Notes under the pieces: model-generated | The model's database searches: none | Seen by the model: only the letters and a program-made list of their open reading frames with translations | What the model was told of the DNA's origin: nothing | Program-made: the position numbers and the translations under genes | Shown: one piece after another, positions 17,702 through 26,295 of the stretch | How positions within the stretch are numbered: the first letter of the stretch is position 1 | Layout: every line of letters begins with the position of its first letter | NCBI RefSeq assembly: GCF_003217495.1 | Contig: NZ_QJSW01000025.1 | Coordinates: 1-64,000 of the forward strand | DNA: 64,000 nucleotides | From: Paenibacillus barcinonensis | Lineage (GTDB): Bacteria > Bacillota > Bacilli > Paenibacillales > Paenibacillaceae | Direction of reading: 5' to 3'

Positions 17702-18450
17702 GATTGCTCCTTCAGGACGTATCCTACGCCCCTTACCGTATGTATCAAGGGTGGCGTAAATCCGTTATCCACCTTTTTGCGCACATAACGGATATACACG
17801 TCCACCACATTGGTGTCACCATAATAATCGTATCCCCATACCGATTGCACAATCTGTTCCCGGCTCAGCACCTGACGCTGATTGCGTAACAGATAGACCA
17901 GCAGATCAAACTCACGGGGCGTGAGCTCAATCGCTTGTGCATCCCGATAAACCTCGCGTGTGCCTTCATGCAGTCTCAAGTTCGCAGCTATTAACCACTC
18001 CCCCTGCACTTCATGCAGCTGACTCGGCAGTCCCTGCTCTGCTTCCTGCCCGGAAGCATTCGCCGTCAGCCTTGCAGATACTGCTGCAGCAAGGCGTAAC
18101 GCTGCTCGTACTCTCGCCAGCACCTCTTCGATCTGAAACGGTTTGGTGATATAATCATTGGCCCCCAGATCGAGACCGGATACCTTGTCTTCGACGGAAT
18201 CCTTGGCTGTCAGCATAATAATCGGGACTGCTGCATCTCTGGACCGAATCCGTCGCAGTACCTCAATGCCGCTCAGTCCAGGCAACATGATATCCAGCAG
18301 AATCAGATCCCACTGTCCTTCTGTGTACTTCTCCAGCCCTTCCGTGCCACTGCCTGCCTTTGTGACCTGATATCCTTCATACTGTAATTCCAGTTCAAGC
18401 AGCCTTGCAATTTTGGGTTCATCCTCAATGATCAGCACAGTTTCATTCAT
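17698..18450 (-). CDS. OmpR-family response regulator (YkoG-like)
   Basis: 250 residues. Receiver domain 1-118 with the phospho-acceptor Asp53 (LILLDIMLPG) and Lys in YITKPF; winged-helix DNA-binding domain in the last ~95 residues (ELTPREFDLLVYLLRN, VWGYDYYGDTNVVDVYIRYV, HTVRGVGYVL). The linker between them is about 25 residues longer than usual. It is transcribed with its kinase and the two PepSY genes. Only 53 bases separate it from the YhfK-like gene upstream, with no clear terminator, so read-through is possible. Confidence 0.87.
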   Translation of the reverse strand: MNETVLIIEDEPKIARLLELELQYEGYQVTKAGSGTEGLEKYTEGQWDLILLDIMLPGLSGIEVLRRIRSRDAAVPIIMLTAKDSVEDKVSGLDLGANDYITKPFQIEEVLARVRAALRLAAAVSARLTANASGQEAEQGLPSQLHEVQGEWLIAANLRLHEGTREVYRDAQAIELTPREFDLLVYLLRNQRQVLSREQIVQSVWGYDYYGDTNVVDVYIRYVRKKVDNGFTPPLIHTVRGVGYVLKEQS

Positions 18451-18503
18451 GCCGCTCCCCCTTTACCCGTCGTATCATTCTCCCGTTATCTTACAACATC
18501 CGA

Positions 18504-19148
18504 TTACAGATTGCCCAAGGCATCCGATACGGATTGCTCTCCAGCTACAAGATCAAAGGCCATGCGATAGGTCTTCTCCTCCTGGAGGGAAGCTGCGATT
18601 ACACGCGCCACATCTTCACGGGCAATGCTGCCCGGCTTCAGATCGACACCTGTCGCCACCTTGCCGGTTCCCGGTTCATTTTTCAAACCTCCGGGACGAA
18701 TAATCGTATAGTTCAGGTCACTGGCTAACATCGCCCGGTCTGCAAAATGCTTCGCTACGTAATAGGGTTTAATCTCTTCCGGCCATTTGCTTCGCTGATC
18801 TGCGCCATAGGCACTGACCAGAATAAACCTGGAAACACCTTGTTTCTCTGCGGCCTCCATCGTTTTCACTGCACCGTCCAGGTCGATGAGCAAGGTTTTG
18901 TCCGCACCTGTCGAGCCCCCGGAGCCCGCTGTAAACACAATTGCATTCTGATCCTTCATCACTTCGGCAAGCTCATCAACTGTACCCTCCAGGTCGCCCA
19001 TAACCACCTGTGCGCCCAGTTTCTCTAGTGCGTCTGCTTGCTGCGGCTTGCGAATCATGGCCGTGACCTGATGTTTGCCTTCCTGTGCCAGCTGCTCAAT
19101 CAGATGTTTACCAATCTGTCCGTTTGCTCCAATCACCAGTACATTCAT
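18504..19148 (-). CDS. NAD(P)-binding oxidoreductase (YhfK-like)
   Basis: 214 residues from the ATG behind GAGGAG (eight-base spacer), the same length as B. subtilis YhfK; the longer frame lacks a ribosome site. Atypical short-chain dehydrogenase with dinucleotide motif GANGQIGKHL (about 7-16), VMGDLEGT, and VSAYGADQRSKWP followed by Y-VAKHFADR, a Tyr-xxx-Lys-like pair. Probably an NAD(P)H-dependent reductase or NmrA-type sensor; its substrate is unknown. It is transcribed towards the two-component genes. Confidence 0.8.
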   Translation of the reverse strand: MNVLVIGANGQIGKHLIEQLAQEGKHQVTAMIRKPQQADALEKLGAQVVMGDLEGTVDELAEVMKDQNAIVFTAGSGGSTGADKTLLIDLDGAVKTMEAAEKQGVSRFILVSAYGADQRSKWPEEIKPYYVAKHFADRAMLASDLNYTIIRPGGLKNEPGTGKVATGVDLKPGSIAREDVARVIAASLQEEKTYRMAFDLVAGEQSVSDALGNL

Positions 19149-19361
19149 CCTTGATTCTCCTCTCAGATATGCGTAAGAGAACGACATATCGCTCTCTAGC
19201 CTGTTATTTTAAAGTTATTATTTTGACCTTCTACATGAAAGCCCTGTCCTATCTTTTAAACGAAAGCCGCCGCTTCTAAGCGCCAGAAGCTCCTGTCTCG
19301 TTTCTATTGCTCTGTTTAATATCTGTATGACTGCCTATGTTCATACGCTTATGTGCACAGC

Positions 19362-19387
19362 AAAAAGGACGCCCGACGGGCGTCCCT
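19362..19387 (-). terminator. Terminator of the yjlC-ndh operon
   Basis: Perfect stem GGACGCCCG/CGGGCGTCC with a minimal loop and TTTTTG on the minus strand, 20 bases past the ndh stop. Confidence 0.85.
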
Positions 19388-19405
19388 TGATGTTTGTGTT
19401 ATAGA

Positions 19406-20587
19406 TTAATAAGCCAGTGCGAACAAGCCATGAATGTGGGACAGATAACGGATGTTACTTGCTTCTTTCATCATGGTTGCAGGCAGACCTTTCAGGCGAG
19501 TCTGGTTGCCACCGATCATGCCGACAGCGTCCTTACGACCCAAGCTTCCCAGTGTACCGGAGAATACTGGTGTGAAGGATTCCATTGCTCCACCTTTGAA
19601 CATTACGCCCAGGTTGTGACCAATGGTTTCACCCATTTGCCAAGCCAGTTGTGCTGTTGGAGGGTATGGACGAGCACCTTCGCTAGGGAAGACCACTGCG
19701 CTGTCACCAGCAACAAACACATCTTTGTGGGATGTGGATTGCAGTACTTCCGTTACTTTCGCACGGCCGCGATCCACTTCGATTCCGCTGTTTGCAACAA
19801 CCGCATTACCTTGTACGCCACCTGTCCATACGAGTGTGTTCGTAGGGATTGAGCTGCCGTCTTTCAGCAATACTTCGTTTTCTTTCATCTCGGTAATCGC
19901 TACGCCAACGATGAAGTTAACGCCACGTTTTTCGAGACTGGATTTCGCACGATCAACCAGCTCTGGCGGGAAACCAGCCAGGATGGAAGGACCTGCCTCT
20001 ACAGTGTAGAGGGAGATATCGTTGAAATCAATACCTTTCTGTTGGCATACGCCTGGCAGAAGGTCAGCGAATTCACCAACAAGCTCGATACCTGTCAAAC
20101 CGCCGCCGCCAATAACAAACGTAGCGTCTGCTTTGTTGCCAGATTGCTTGTAAGCATCCAGACGTGCCTCAACGTGAGCACGAATGCGGTTTGCATCGTT
20201 CACTGATTTCAGGGTGAAGCTGTATTCTTGCAGACCCGGAATTCCGAAGAATGCTGTTTCGCTGCCCAGAGCAACGACGAGTGCATCGTAAGAGTATGTG
20301 GAGCCGCTAGTCATGAGAACTTTTTTCTCGTCAGGCTTGATTGTATCCACCGTATCGATTTTCAGGTTCACATCTTTACCGCGCAGCAATTTTTCCAGTG
20401 GAAGAGCAACTGCCTTCTCAGCAATGCTTCCTGCTGCAAGACGGTGCAGTTCCGTAATAATTTGGTGCGTAGGGTACCGGTTCACAACTGTAATTGTTGC
20501 TTCTTCCGCTGTCAGGTATTGACGTGCAGTCAGTGCAGTAAGAAGACCGCCGTAACCTCCGCCCAAGATCAAGATTTGCTTCGACAT
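19406..20587 (-). CDS. ndh: Type II NADH dehydrogenase
   Basis: 393 residues. Single-subunit, non-proton-pumping NADH:menaquinone oxidoreductase on the inner membrane face. FAD site ILGGGYGGL (about 7-15), NADH site IGGGGLTGIELVGEFAD (about 157-173), and the second FAD motif VFVAGDSA (about 290). I chose the second ATG because GGAGG lies six bases before it. It follows a YjlC-like gene with a 23-base gap, the same order as B. subtilis yjlC-ndh, an operon repressed by Rex. A Rex-like operator lies at 21334-21362. Confidence 0.9.
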   Translation of the reverse strand: MSKQILILGGGYGGLLTALTARQYLTAEEATITVVNRYPTHQIITELHRLAAGSIAEKAVALPLEKLLRGKDVNLKIDTVDTIKPDEKKVLMTSGSTYSYDALVVALGSETAFFGIPGLQEYSFTLKSVNDANRIRAHVEARLDAYKQSGNKADATFVIGGGGLTGIELVGEFADLLPGVCQQKGIDFNDISLYTVEAGPSILAGFPPELVDRAKSSLEKRGVNFIVGVAITEMKENEVLLKDGSSIPTNTLVWTGGVQGNAVVANSGIEVDRGRAKVTEVLQSTSHKDVFVAGDSAVVFPSEGARPYPPTAQLAWQMGETIGHNLGVMFKGGAMESFTPVFSGTLGSLGRKDAVGMIGGNQTRLKGLPATMMKEASNIRYLSHIHGLFALAY

Positions 20588-20610
20588 ATCCATCCTCCGT
20601 TCTTCTAATC

Positions 20611-21057
20611 TTAACGTTGCTGTTGTCCGCGCTCGTTCAGAATGCTCAGGAACGATTGAGCAAAACGAAGCGTTTGTTGTACATTTGGATCTTTAAGCAT
20701 TTTCAGCATAGCGAACAAGCCAACCGAAGCTTGCTCGGTTTGCGCACGGTCATTGGCCTCGATGGCAGCAGAAGCTACCCCTTTGGCTTTTTCTACAACC
20801 GGTTTAGCGAATTCACCCATTGCACTCATCGTGTCGCTGATCAGAACTTTGTCTGAAGCGATGCCTTGTGCAAAGTCATAAGCTTTTGTCATTACAGTAA
20901 CCATTTCAGCCAATTTAGGCAGGTTCTCCACCAATACAGTTAAAGACTCCTGTACCTCAGGCTTCATCAGTTGATCCAGCACGTCCAGGGACTGGCGCTC
21001 GGATACGTTGGCGCCTTCTGTTACTGGCACCTCTTGTTGAGTAGGCGATTGTGACAT
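20611..21057 (-). CDS. yjlC: DUF1641 protein (YjlC-like)
   Basis: 148 residues, soluble, alpha-helical. The core DVLDQLMKPEVQESLTVLVENLPKLAEM and LFAMLKMLKDPNVQQTLRFA is typical of DUF1641. In Bacillus the family is encoded upstream of ndh and also near formate dehydrogenase genes; its biochemical role is not settled but the link to NADH oxidation is consistent. First gene of the operon, with a ~290-base untranslated leader after the promoter at 21353-21380. Confidence 0.85.
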   Translation of the reverse strand: MSQSPTQQEVPVTEGANVSERQSLDVLDQLMKPEVQESLTVLVENLPKLAEMVTVMTKAYDFAQGIASDKVLISDTMSAMGEFAKPVVEKAKGVASAAIEANDRAQTEQASVGLFAMLKMLKDPNVQQTLRFAQSFLSILNERGQQQR

Positions 21058-21333
21058 AAGAGAAAGTCCTCCTTTACTTTGGGATAGAAGTCCGCGACTT
21101 TCATGATGCCTGTCAAGCTGAGCCGAACCACAAATACATCAATACACTAAATGTACCAAATTTCACACATTAGGATAAGCGTAGCCAGAGACCACCCTCA
21201 CCGATGCATGGTATGTTGGGTCTGTTGCGCACAACACATGTTGACGCACAAAACGACAAGCAGGCCGAAACCGAACTCTATACCCTTATATTACACCTCT
21301 TACACATGAACATGAAAAAGAAATTTTTTACAC

Positions 21334-21362
21334 TTGTGAAGATATTGTGAACATTGTAACAA
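21334..21362 (-). promoter_or_regulatory. Rex-like operator of yjlC-ndh
   Basis: Two TTGTGAA half sites (21334-21340 and 21345-21351), the second starting an 18-base imperfect palindrome TTGTGAACATTGTAACAA that matches the Rex consensus TTGTGAAATATTTCACAA at most positions, especially both ends. It overlaps the -10 box of the yjlC promoter, the right place for NADH-responsive repression. Confidence 0.65.
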
Positions 21363-21380
21363 AACCGATTTTTTTGTCAA
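21353..21380 (-). promoter_or_regulatory. Sigma-A promoter of yjlC-ndh
   Basis: -35 TTGACA (21375-21380) and -10 TACAAT (21353-21358) with a 16-base spacer on the minus strand. The leader to the yjlC start is about 290 bases, in which no gene is evident. Confidence 0.75.
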
Positions 21381-21697
21381 GGTGTGTAGACATGTCTCCA
21401 CCGGTCAGGCATCGTTTATTAGTTATCCGATCTACCACATATAGTGTTAAGACATGATCACAATAAACCATATGTACGAAAAGCACATATGAAAGGTGCA
21501 TAATGAACGTTTTTTCAGAAAAATTTTCCGAAAACATACCGTCCGTGCAACGAATTTGGTCACTTTGGTTATTATGCGGCGACAGTCCCTGCCTTATACT
21601 TCAGGTGAGAACATCTTACTTGTTCAAGTATGAACCTCTTCCAGCCCGAATGCAAAAAAACACAAAGCAGCTTCGCGCCTTGTGTTTCTTCTTCAGG

Positions 21698-23572
21698 TTA
21701 CTCATGCAGCTCTACGCTCTCCACCACAACAAGTATGGATTGCAAGATCGACATGACAGACCGTTCCAATTGCTCCACCTCCTGTAGCACAAGGACCGTT
21801 TGATCAATCACATCCTGTTTGTCAGGAGCTCCACCATCGGGGAAAGGAAAACATTCCACTAAAAAATGCAGCTTCTCGGCAATCAAACGGTATTTCTCCT
21901 CTGCCATCTGGCATAAATGAATGAGTTTCCCTGTATCCGGGCAGACGCTTGAATGGTTGTCATCTACATCCCCGATCGGTTCAACGGAGTGCTTGTCCGC
22001 CGACATCCTCCATAATTGACTTAATTCTGCAAAGAATGCACTGGCATAAGTCCGCGCATCCCAAAGAACAGCAATATTATATGCATGTCCATTGGGCTCA
22101 AGGTCACCTCTTCTCAGCGCCTCTCGCCACACACCATACGCAGCAAGACCACTTACCGTGTCGGGCAACATATATGTATCAAGGCCCTCATAGTGTACCA
22201 GAGCATCCTGCAGCACGGCTTTGAGGTTAATCTTGTCCCGCATACGGCTCGGTTCTACGGATAGCACAAAGATTTCCTCGTTTACCCCTCTCCCCAGATG
22301 GTCATAGGGAAGGATGGTCGATTGAATGAAATCGACACCGTACAGTGTACGACTCTGATCATCATATCCATAGACCAGTCCGAATTCGGGAATGTTCAAA
22401 TCCCACACGACTGCTGGAATTCCCCGGGATACGGAATATCGGATCATGGATAGTGCCCGAATTAGTCTCGGGTGTAACATACGTTTGTTTTTGGCAGCAT
22501 CCTGAAGCAAAGCAGGCTCCACCAGATTAGCATTCACTCCCGCCTCACTGGCCGTTGCCTCAACAGCTGAAGGGAGATAACCCATATGACGCAGCCCTCT
22601 CCCAAGCACTTCTTTGAAATTAAAAGCTGTGGGCCCTGCAATATGCAGATTCGCTGGATATACAGTGAGTCGAAAAGCAAGCCCGGTACAGCCCATAACG
22701 ATGGGAAGCGAAGGGGAAACGCCCACATAACTTAACATCTCATATATAGCTGCCGCTGCAGAACTCCATGTCTGCGGAGCATCAAATGTTCGTGGTTCAT
22801 GCAGCACCACACACTGTGGCAGAGAGGACACGTTGTCCCTGAGCAGCTCATTGATGCCATGCTGTATGTGATGCCTTGACAGTTTTTTTCGGCAACGGGA
22901 TAGAATCTGATAAATATTAGCAATCGTTAAACCGGTTTGATCTGCAATGTCTCTAGGTGATAGCTGTTCGATCCAATGGCTCACGCAGATCAGACGCTCC
23001 TTCTCATGTAATCCTGTCAGCAGTTGATGGATGTAATGATGTGTTTCCGCTGTTGCAGCTGCGTAATATGGATCATGGCTTATTTCGCTTGTCTGCAGTG
23101 AAGTTACGCTAATCTGTTCATCCAGAAGATGGCTGGTTGGATGCTGCCAACTCCCTGCTTCATCTGTGGAACTGAGGTCTCCTTGATCTGGTAAAGATGA
23201 AAAAGTTTGCTCCTGCATACGCGTTCGCCGTTCTATATAAGTATAGGCCATATTCCTCACAATTCGTTGAAGCCAGGCGAGCAAGCGATTGGGATTCAGC
23301 AATTGATGCATATGATGGTAGGCACGGATAAATCCCTCTTGTACTACGTCTTCTGCAAGACTGTCATCTCGTGTAATGCCTCGTACATATCGGTGAAGTC
23401 TGGAACGATATCGGAGCACTAACTCGTCAAATGCCTGCTGGTCTCCCTGCTTGATATGCTGCACGATCTGTTCGTCTGGCATCCCGGAGTAACTGCACGA
23501 AGCGTACGGGGCATGGTCATGTTCTTGAGCCAAGGTTTCTGCTTGCTGTCTGTCATTTTTCTCTTTTGGCAT
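21698..23572 (-). CDS. ECF-type sigma factor fused to a large BtrH/C39-like domain
   Basis: 624 residues. Residues ~35-115 form sigma region 2 (FDELVLRYRSRLHRYVRGIT...AEDVVQEGFIRAYHHM, NMAYTYIERR) and ~180-235 region 4 (LHEKERLICVSHWIEQLSPR, DIADQTGLTIANIYQILS). A further ~360 residues resemble the fold of BtrH/C39-like proteins: IYEMLSYVGVSPSLPIVMG, GLAFRLTVYPA, then IPAVVWDLNIPEFGLVYGYD and a helical tail. The Cys and His expected at an active site are absent here (WSSAAAA and EFGLVYG), so this part may sense rather than catalyse. Normal ECF factors are ~170-200 residues. It follows, by 52 bases, a separate protein of the same fold. AGAGGGGG supports the start. Confidence 0.7.
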   Translation of the reverse strand: MPKEKNDRQQAETLAQEHDHAPYASCSYSGMPDEQIVQHIKQGDQQAFDELVLRYRSRLHRYVRGITRDDSLAEDVVQEGFIRAYHHMHQLLNPNRLLAWLQRIVRNMAYTYIERRTRMQEQTFSSLPDQGDLSSTDEAGSWQHPTSHLLDEQISVTSLQTSEISHDPYYAAATAETHHYIHQLLTGLHEKERLICVSHWIEQLSPRDIADQTGLTIANIYQILSRCRKKLSRHHIQHGINELLRDNVSSLPQCVVLHEPRTFDAPQTWSSAAAAIYEMLSYVGVSPSLPIVMGCTGLAFRLTVYPANLHIAGPTAFNFKEVLGRGLRHMGYLPSAVEATASEAGVNANLVEPALLQDAAKNKRMLHPRLIRALSMIRYSVSRGIPAVVWDLNIPEFGLVYGYDDQSRTLYGVDFIQSTILPYDHLGRGVNEEIFVLSVEPSRMRDKINLKAVLQDALVHYEGLDTYMLPDTVSGLAAYGVWREALRRGDLEPNGHAYNIAVLWDARTYASAFFAELSQLWRMSADKHSVEPIGDVDDNHSSVCPDTGKLIHLCQMAEEKYRLIAEKLHFLVECFPFPDGGAPDKQDVIDQTVLVLQEVEQLERSVMSILQSILVVVESVELHE

Positions 23573-23624
23573 ACAATGCCCCCTCTCTACGCACTAAAAC
23601 ACGAAACAGCGCCATGCCCTCTGC

Positions 23625-24566
23625 CTAGTCAAATTTCATCTTCATGATCTCTGCCTCTAATCTCGCTTCGGTCTCTGCCAGCTCACTCATCCACCGTCCA
23701 GCCTCATCCCAGTTTCGGGACACCAGACGGCTCTGACACGCTCCCATCTGAAGAGACTGGGTATGCTTCAAGGCAGACAGAGCAGGATTTATCTTTTCAA
23801 AAAACAAACGATAATCCTCCGCCCGGCGCGCACCGACCGGCAGTGTAAAATAGACATAATGTGCCCATTCGTTATCACTCAGTTCGCCCGACCGGATCTG
23901 TTCAGCCTTCTGCATAATGGCAGTCATTCCCGTCCTTCCCCCATTCACCTTATCCTTATTCTGCTCGATCAAGCTGGAATAGAACCAGGCACAAGCCCGG
24001 TGATTGATCTCTGTTCTATCGGGATGCTCCACACGTTCAGGCTGATGCCAGCTGCGATATACCTGTGAACTCCAAGGAAACTCGGTTCTCCACGCTTCTT
24101 CAAGCTGCTCTAATCCTAAATAAACATTAGGGAAACCTGCCGGGTCATGCAATAATACTTCAGCCCCTTCAAGGGCCAGTAACAAGACATAATGATCAGA
24201 ACCTTCAAGTGCTCTGTAATTCGGATTGTAATTGAGCTTGCCCATGTTCAGCGGTCCCACCATGACAGGCCCTTTGCTCAAAGATGCTTTGAGTGCATCT
24301 AACGGCATACGCGAGCCCCGGTCATAAGCCCGTTCCGTCACGGTAAATCCCATAATATGCAGCGCTTTGGTCACAGCGTAATCTGGACTCATGCTGCAAT
24401 TATCAAAAAATAAAATATTATTGGGCGAAAGGAATGCCCCCAAAGAAAATCCGCCAACCACTTCAAGCAAGCCTGGTTCGACTTTTTCCTCGATGGAAGC
24501 CAGCAGCATCGCAGCTGAATTGGCATAACAGTAAGCCGCATTACCGATATAGTTGTTCATCATCAT
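23625..24566 (-). CDS. BtrH/C39-like cysteine-hydrolase-fold protein
   Basis: 313 residues from the ATGs following AAGAGGAG (the upstream extension has no ribosome site). The N-terminus NNYIGNAAYCYANSAAMLLA has a candidate nucleophile Cys13; later GSDHYVLL supplies His125 and HDPAGFP Asp141, the order and spacing of papain/C39-like and BtrH-N proteins. No signal peptide. BtrH in butirosin synthesis is an acyltransferase of this group, but the reaction here is unknown. It is co-directional with and 52 bases upstream of the sigma factor fused to a degenerate version of the same fold, suggesting an enzyme-regulator pair. Confidence 0.6.
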   Translation of the reverse strand: MMMNNYIGNAAYCYANSAAMLLASIEEKVEPGLLEVVGGFSLGAFLSPNNILFFDNCSMSPDYAVTKALHIMGFTVTERAYDRGSRMPLDALKASLSKGPVMVGPLNMGKLNYNPNYRALEGSDHYVLLLALEGAEVLLHDPAGFPNVYLGLEQLEEAWRTEFPWSSQVYRSWHQPERVEHPDRTEINHRACAWFYSSLIEQNKDKVNGGRTGMTAIMQKAEQIRSGELSDNEWAHYVYFTLPVGARRAEDYRLFFEKINPALSALKHTQSLQMGACQSRLVSRNWDEAGRWMSELAETEARLEAEIMKMKFD

Positions 24567-24712
24567 AACATCTCCTCTTGGATAGACGGAGCACCACATT
24601 TAACTACTCCTACTTAGATGACTCTGAAAAGAGATGAATTCTGACAGATTCGACGAAATGAATTTTAAATGATCTTTCCAAAGTCTCAGGCAATGCCTTT
24701 TGCAATCTTGGC

Positions 24713-24738
24713 GTTTAAATGATCGGCAGCCCGGTTAA
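24713..24738 (+). promoter_or_regulatory. SigmaB-like promoter of csbD
   Basis: GTTTAA (24713-24718) and GGTTAA (24733-24738) with a 14-base spacer resemble the general-stress consensus GTTTAA / GGGTAT, 37 bases before the csbD start. csbD is a sigmaB gene in B. subtilis; whether this organism has sigmaB is not visible here. Confidence 0.5.
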
Positions 24739-24774
24739 TAAGCACTACACCAGACAACGAAGGAGATGTTCGAT

Positions 24775-24951
24775 ATGAGTAATTCAACTAGCGATAAAAT
24801 CAAAGCAGGCATTAACAAGGCCAAAGGCGAAGTGAAGGATCAGATCGGTAATGCAACAAACAACAAGTCCCTTCAGGCTGAGGGTAAGATGGATAAGGCC
24901 AAAGGGGCCGTTCAAGATAAAGTGGCCGATATGAAAAAACATCACGAATAA
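24775..24951 (+). CDS. csbD: CsbD-family stress protein
   Basis: 58 residues from the second ATG, which has AAGGAG nine bases upstream. Small, charged and probably natively unfolded: SDKIKAGINKAKGEVKDQIG and KMDKAKGAVQDKVADMKKHH are two CsbD-type amphipathic repeats (GxxxKxKGxxKxxxG). CsbD proteins accumulate during general stress in Bacillus; no activity is established. Divergent from the BtrH-like/sigma operon and ended by a bidirectional terminator shared with the epimerase gene. Confidence 0.87.
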   Translation: MSNSTSDKIKAGINKAKGEVKDQIGNATNNKSLQAEGKMDKAKGAVQDKVADMKKHHE

Positions 24952-25087
24952 TGTACAAGGTATACACAATCGGTACATCTGCACGCCTATGGCGATAACG
25001 ATGACTGTAGCGTGTTTAAACTTGCCTGACCGTCCCAACTCTGTCGTTCGTACCCGTTCGAACTGTCATGCATCGTGACGGAGGCGC

Positions 25088-25137
25088 AAAAAAGCCAAGG
25101 AAGGTGTTGATCGAGCCACCCTTCCCTGGCTTTTTTT
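25088..25137. terminator. Bidirectional terminator between csbD and the epimerase gene
   Basis: AAAAAAGCCA...TGGCTTTTTTT stem with an inner GGAAGG/CTTCC pairing and a nine-base loop; T runs lie on both strands between convergent genes. Confidence 0.85.
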
Positions 25138-25140
25138 GTA

Positions 25141-26142
25141 CTATACCGCTGGCACAGCATATCGGGCCATATCAATGATAAAACTTCTGCTTTCGCGGTT
25201 CGTGTGATACTCCCGGCTGAACAGCCTGACCCAATCGGCATGCTCCTGATACCACTGGAATGTTCTCTCCAGCCCCTGTTCCAATGTAGTCTGCGGGTAC
25301 CAGCCAAATGCTGTGCGCAGCTTGCCGGAGTGAACCACCAAACTGGATCCTCTGGATTGCGTTGGCTCCTGCTGCCGAATTTCCATCGCTTCAGCGGAAC
25401 GAGCCAGCGGCTCCAGCAGCATACCAATCTCCTGCATCGTTGTCCCGATACCGGTAGAGATATTGTACGTCTGTGCATATTGACCACTGAGCATAATCTG
25501 TTCAATTGCACGCAGTGCATCGTCAATATACAGAAAATCGCGTACGGCTGATCCCTGAATATCCAGCGGCAGTCCATCCAGCATACGTCCGAAATTTCGG
25601 GGAATAATGCGGTCAGGCAGCTGCCATGGCCCATATAGATTGGTGAGGCGGAATATGTTGACTGGAAGCTGATAACATTGAGCATAGGACCTGGCCAGCG
25701 TCTCACAGGCTACTTTGGAAGCAGAGTAAGGAGACACGGGGCAATAAGGGTCCGATTCATGGTACACTCTACCCCATTCACCACCATATACTTCAACGGA
25801 TGAGGCTAGAAGCAGAGGGATCTGATGGTCCGCAGCATATTGCAGGATAGCCTGCGTGCTGAGGGTATTGTTACGGAATACCTCTGAGGGCTGATGATAC
25901 GAATAATCGACGTGAGGCATGGCAGCAAGATGAATGATATAATCCGTGCCAGGTGGCAGATCAAGGCGATCCTCTGCAAGGTTGCACTTGATATAAGGAA
26001 GTTCATGCAATGAAGAACGGTGAACAAATCTCTGACAGTAGTCATCCTGATCCAGCAAGGTGACCTGATGCCCCTTTTGCATCAAATAGTGTGACAGATT
26101 AAATCCAACGAACCCAGAAGCTCCTGTAACTACAATGTTCAC
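25141..26142 (-). CDS. NAD-dependent sugar epimerase/dehydratase
   Basis: 333 residues, GTG start with AGGGGG seven bases upstream. Extended short-chain dehydrogenase: NAD motif GASGFVGFNL (about 7-16), IHLAAMPHVDYS, catalytic YSASK (about 151-155) after VSPYS, and RLTNLYGPWQLPDRIIPRNF plus AVRDFLYIDD, which resemble RmlB/UDP-sugar enzymes acting on nucleotide sugars for cell-surface glycans. No other sugar-nucleotide genes lie nearby, so the exact substrate is open. It is divergent from the cupin gene. Confidence 0.82.
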   Translation of the reverse strand: MNIVVTGASGFVGFNLSHYLMQKGHQVTLLDQDDYCQRFVHRSSLHELPYIKCNLAEDRLDLPPGTDYIIHLAAMPHVDYSYHQPSEVFRNNTLSTQAILQYAADHQIPLLLASSVEVYGGEWGRVYHESDPYCPVSPYSASKVACETLARSYAQCYQLPVNIFRLTNLYGPWQLPDRIIPRNFGRMLDGLPLDIQGSAVRDFLYIDDALRAIEQIMLSGQYAQTYNISTGIGTTMQEIGMLLEPLARSAEAMEIRQQEPTQSRGSSLVVHSGKLRTAFGWYPQTTLEQGLERTFQWYQEHADWVRLFSREYHTNRESRSFIIDMARYAVPAV

Positions 26143-26210
26143 TCATGTTCCCCCTATCCAAAAAATGCTGCGAGTACAAGGAAGAAAGTCTATATAATAA
26201 GTATAACCTT

Positions 26211-26235
26211 AAAATGATACATTTTGTATCATTTT
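26211..26235. promoter_or_regulatory. Perfect inverted repeat, probable operator
   Basis: AAAATGATACA-TTT-TGTATCATTTT: eleven-base arms, three-base centre, between the divergent epimerase (start 26142) and cupin (start 26296) genes. The symmetry and AT-rich core suggest a dimeric repressor site; the T-run could instead make it hairpin-like, but no gene ends here. The regulator is not identified. Confidence 0.6.
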
Positions 26236-26295
26236 ACAGCGATTTTATTTTTATAACATCAAACTGCTTTTTATACAGAAGGAGGCCATTGGAGA

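Noticed and set aside
24600..24712. ECF-type promoter upstream of the BtrH-like/sigma operon
   Set aside because: A CGTC is present on the minus strand near 24650 with a GGAAAG about 18 bases before it, but the -35 match is too poor to call.
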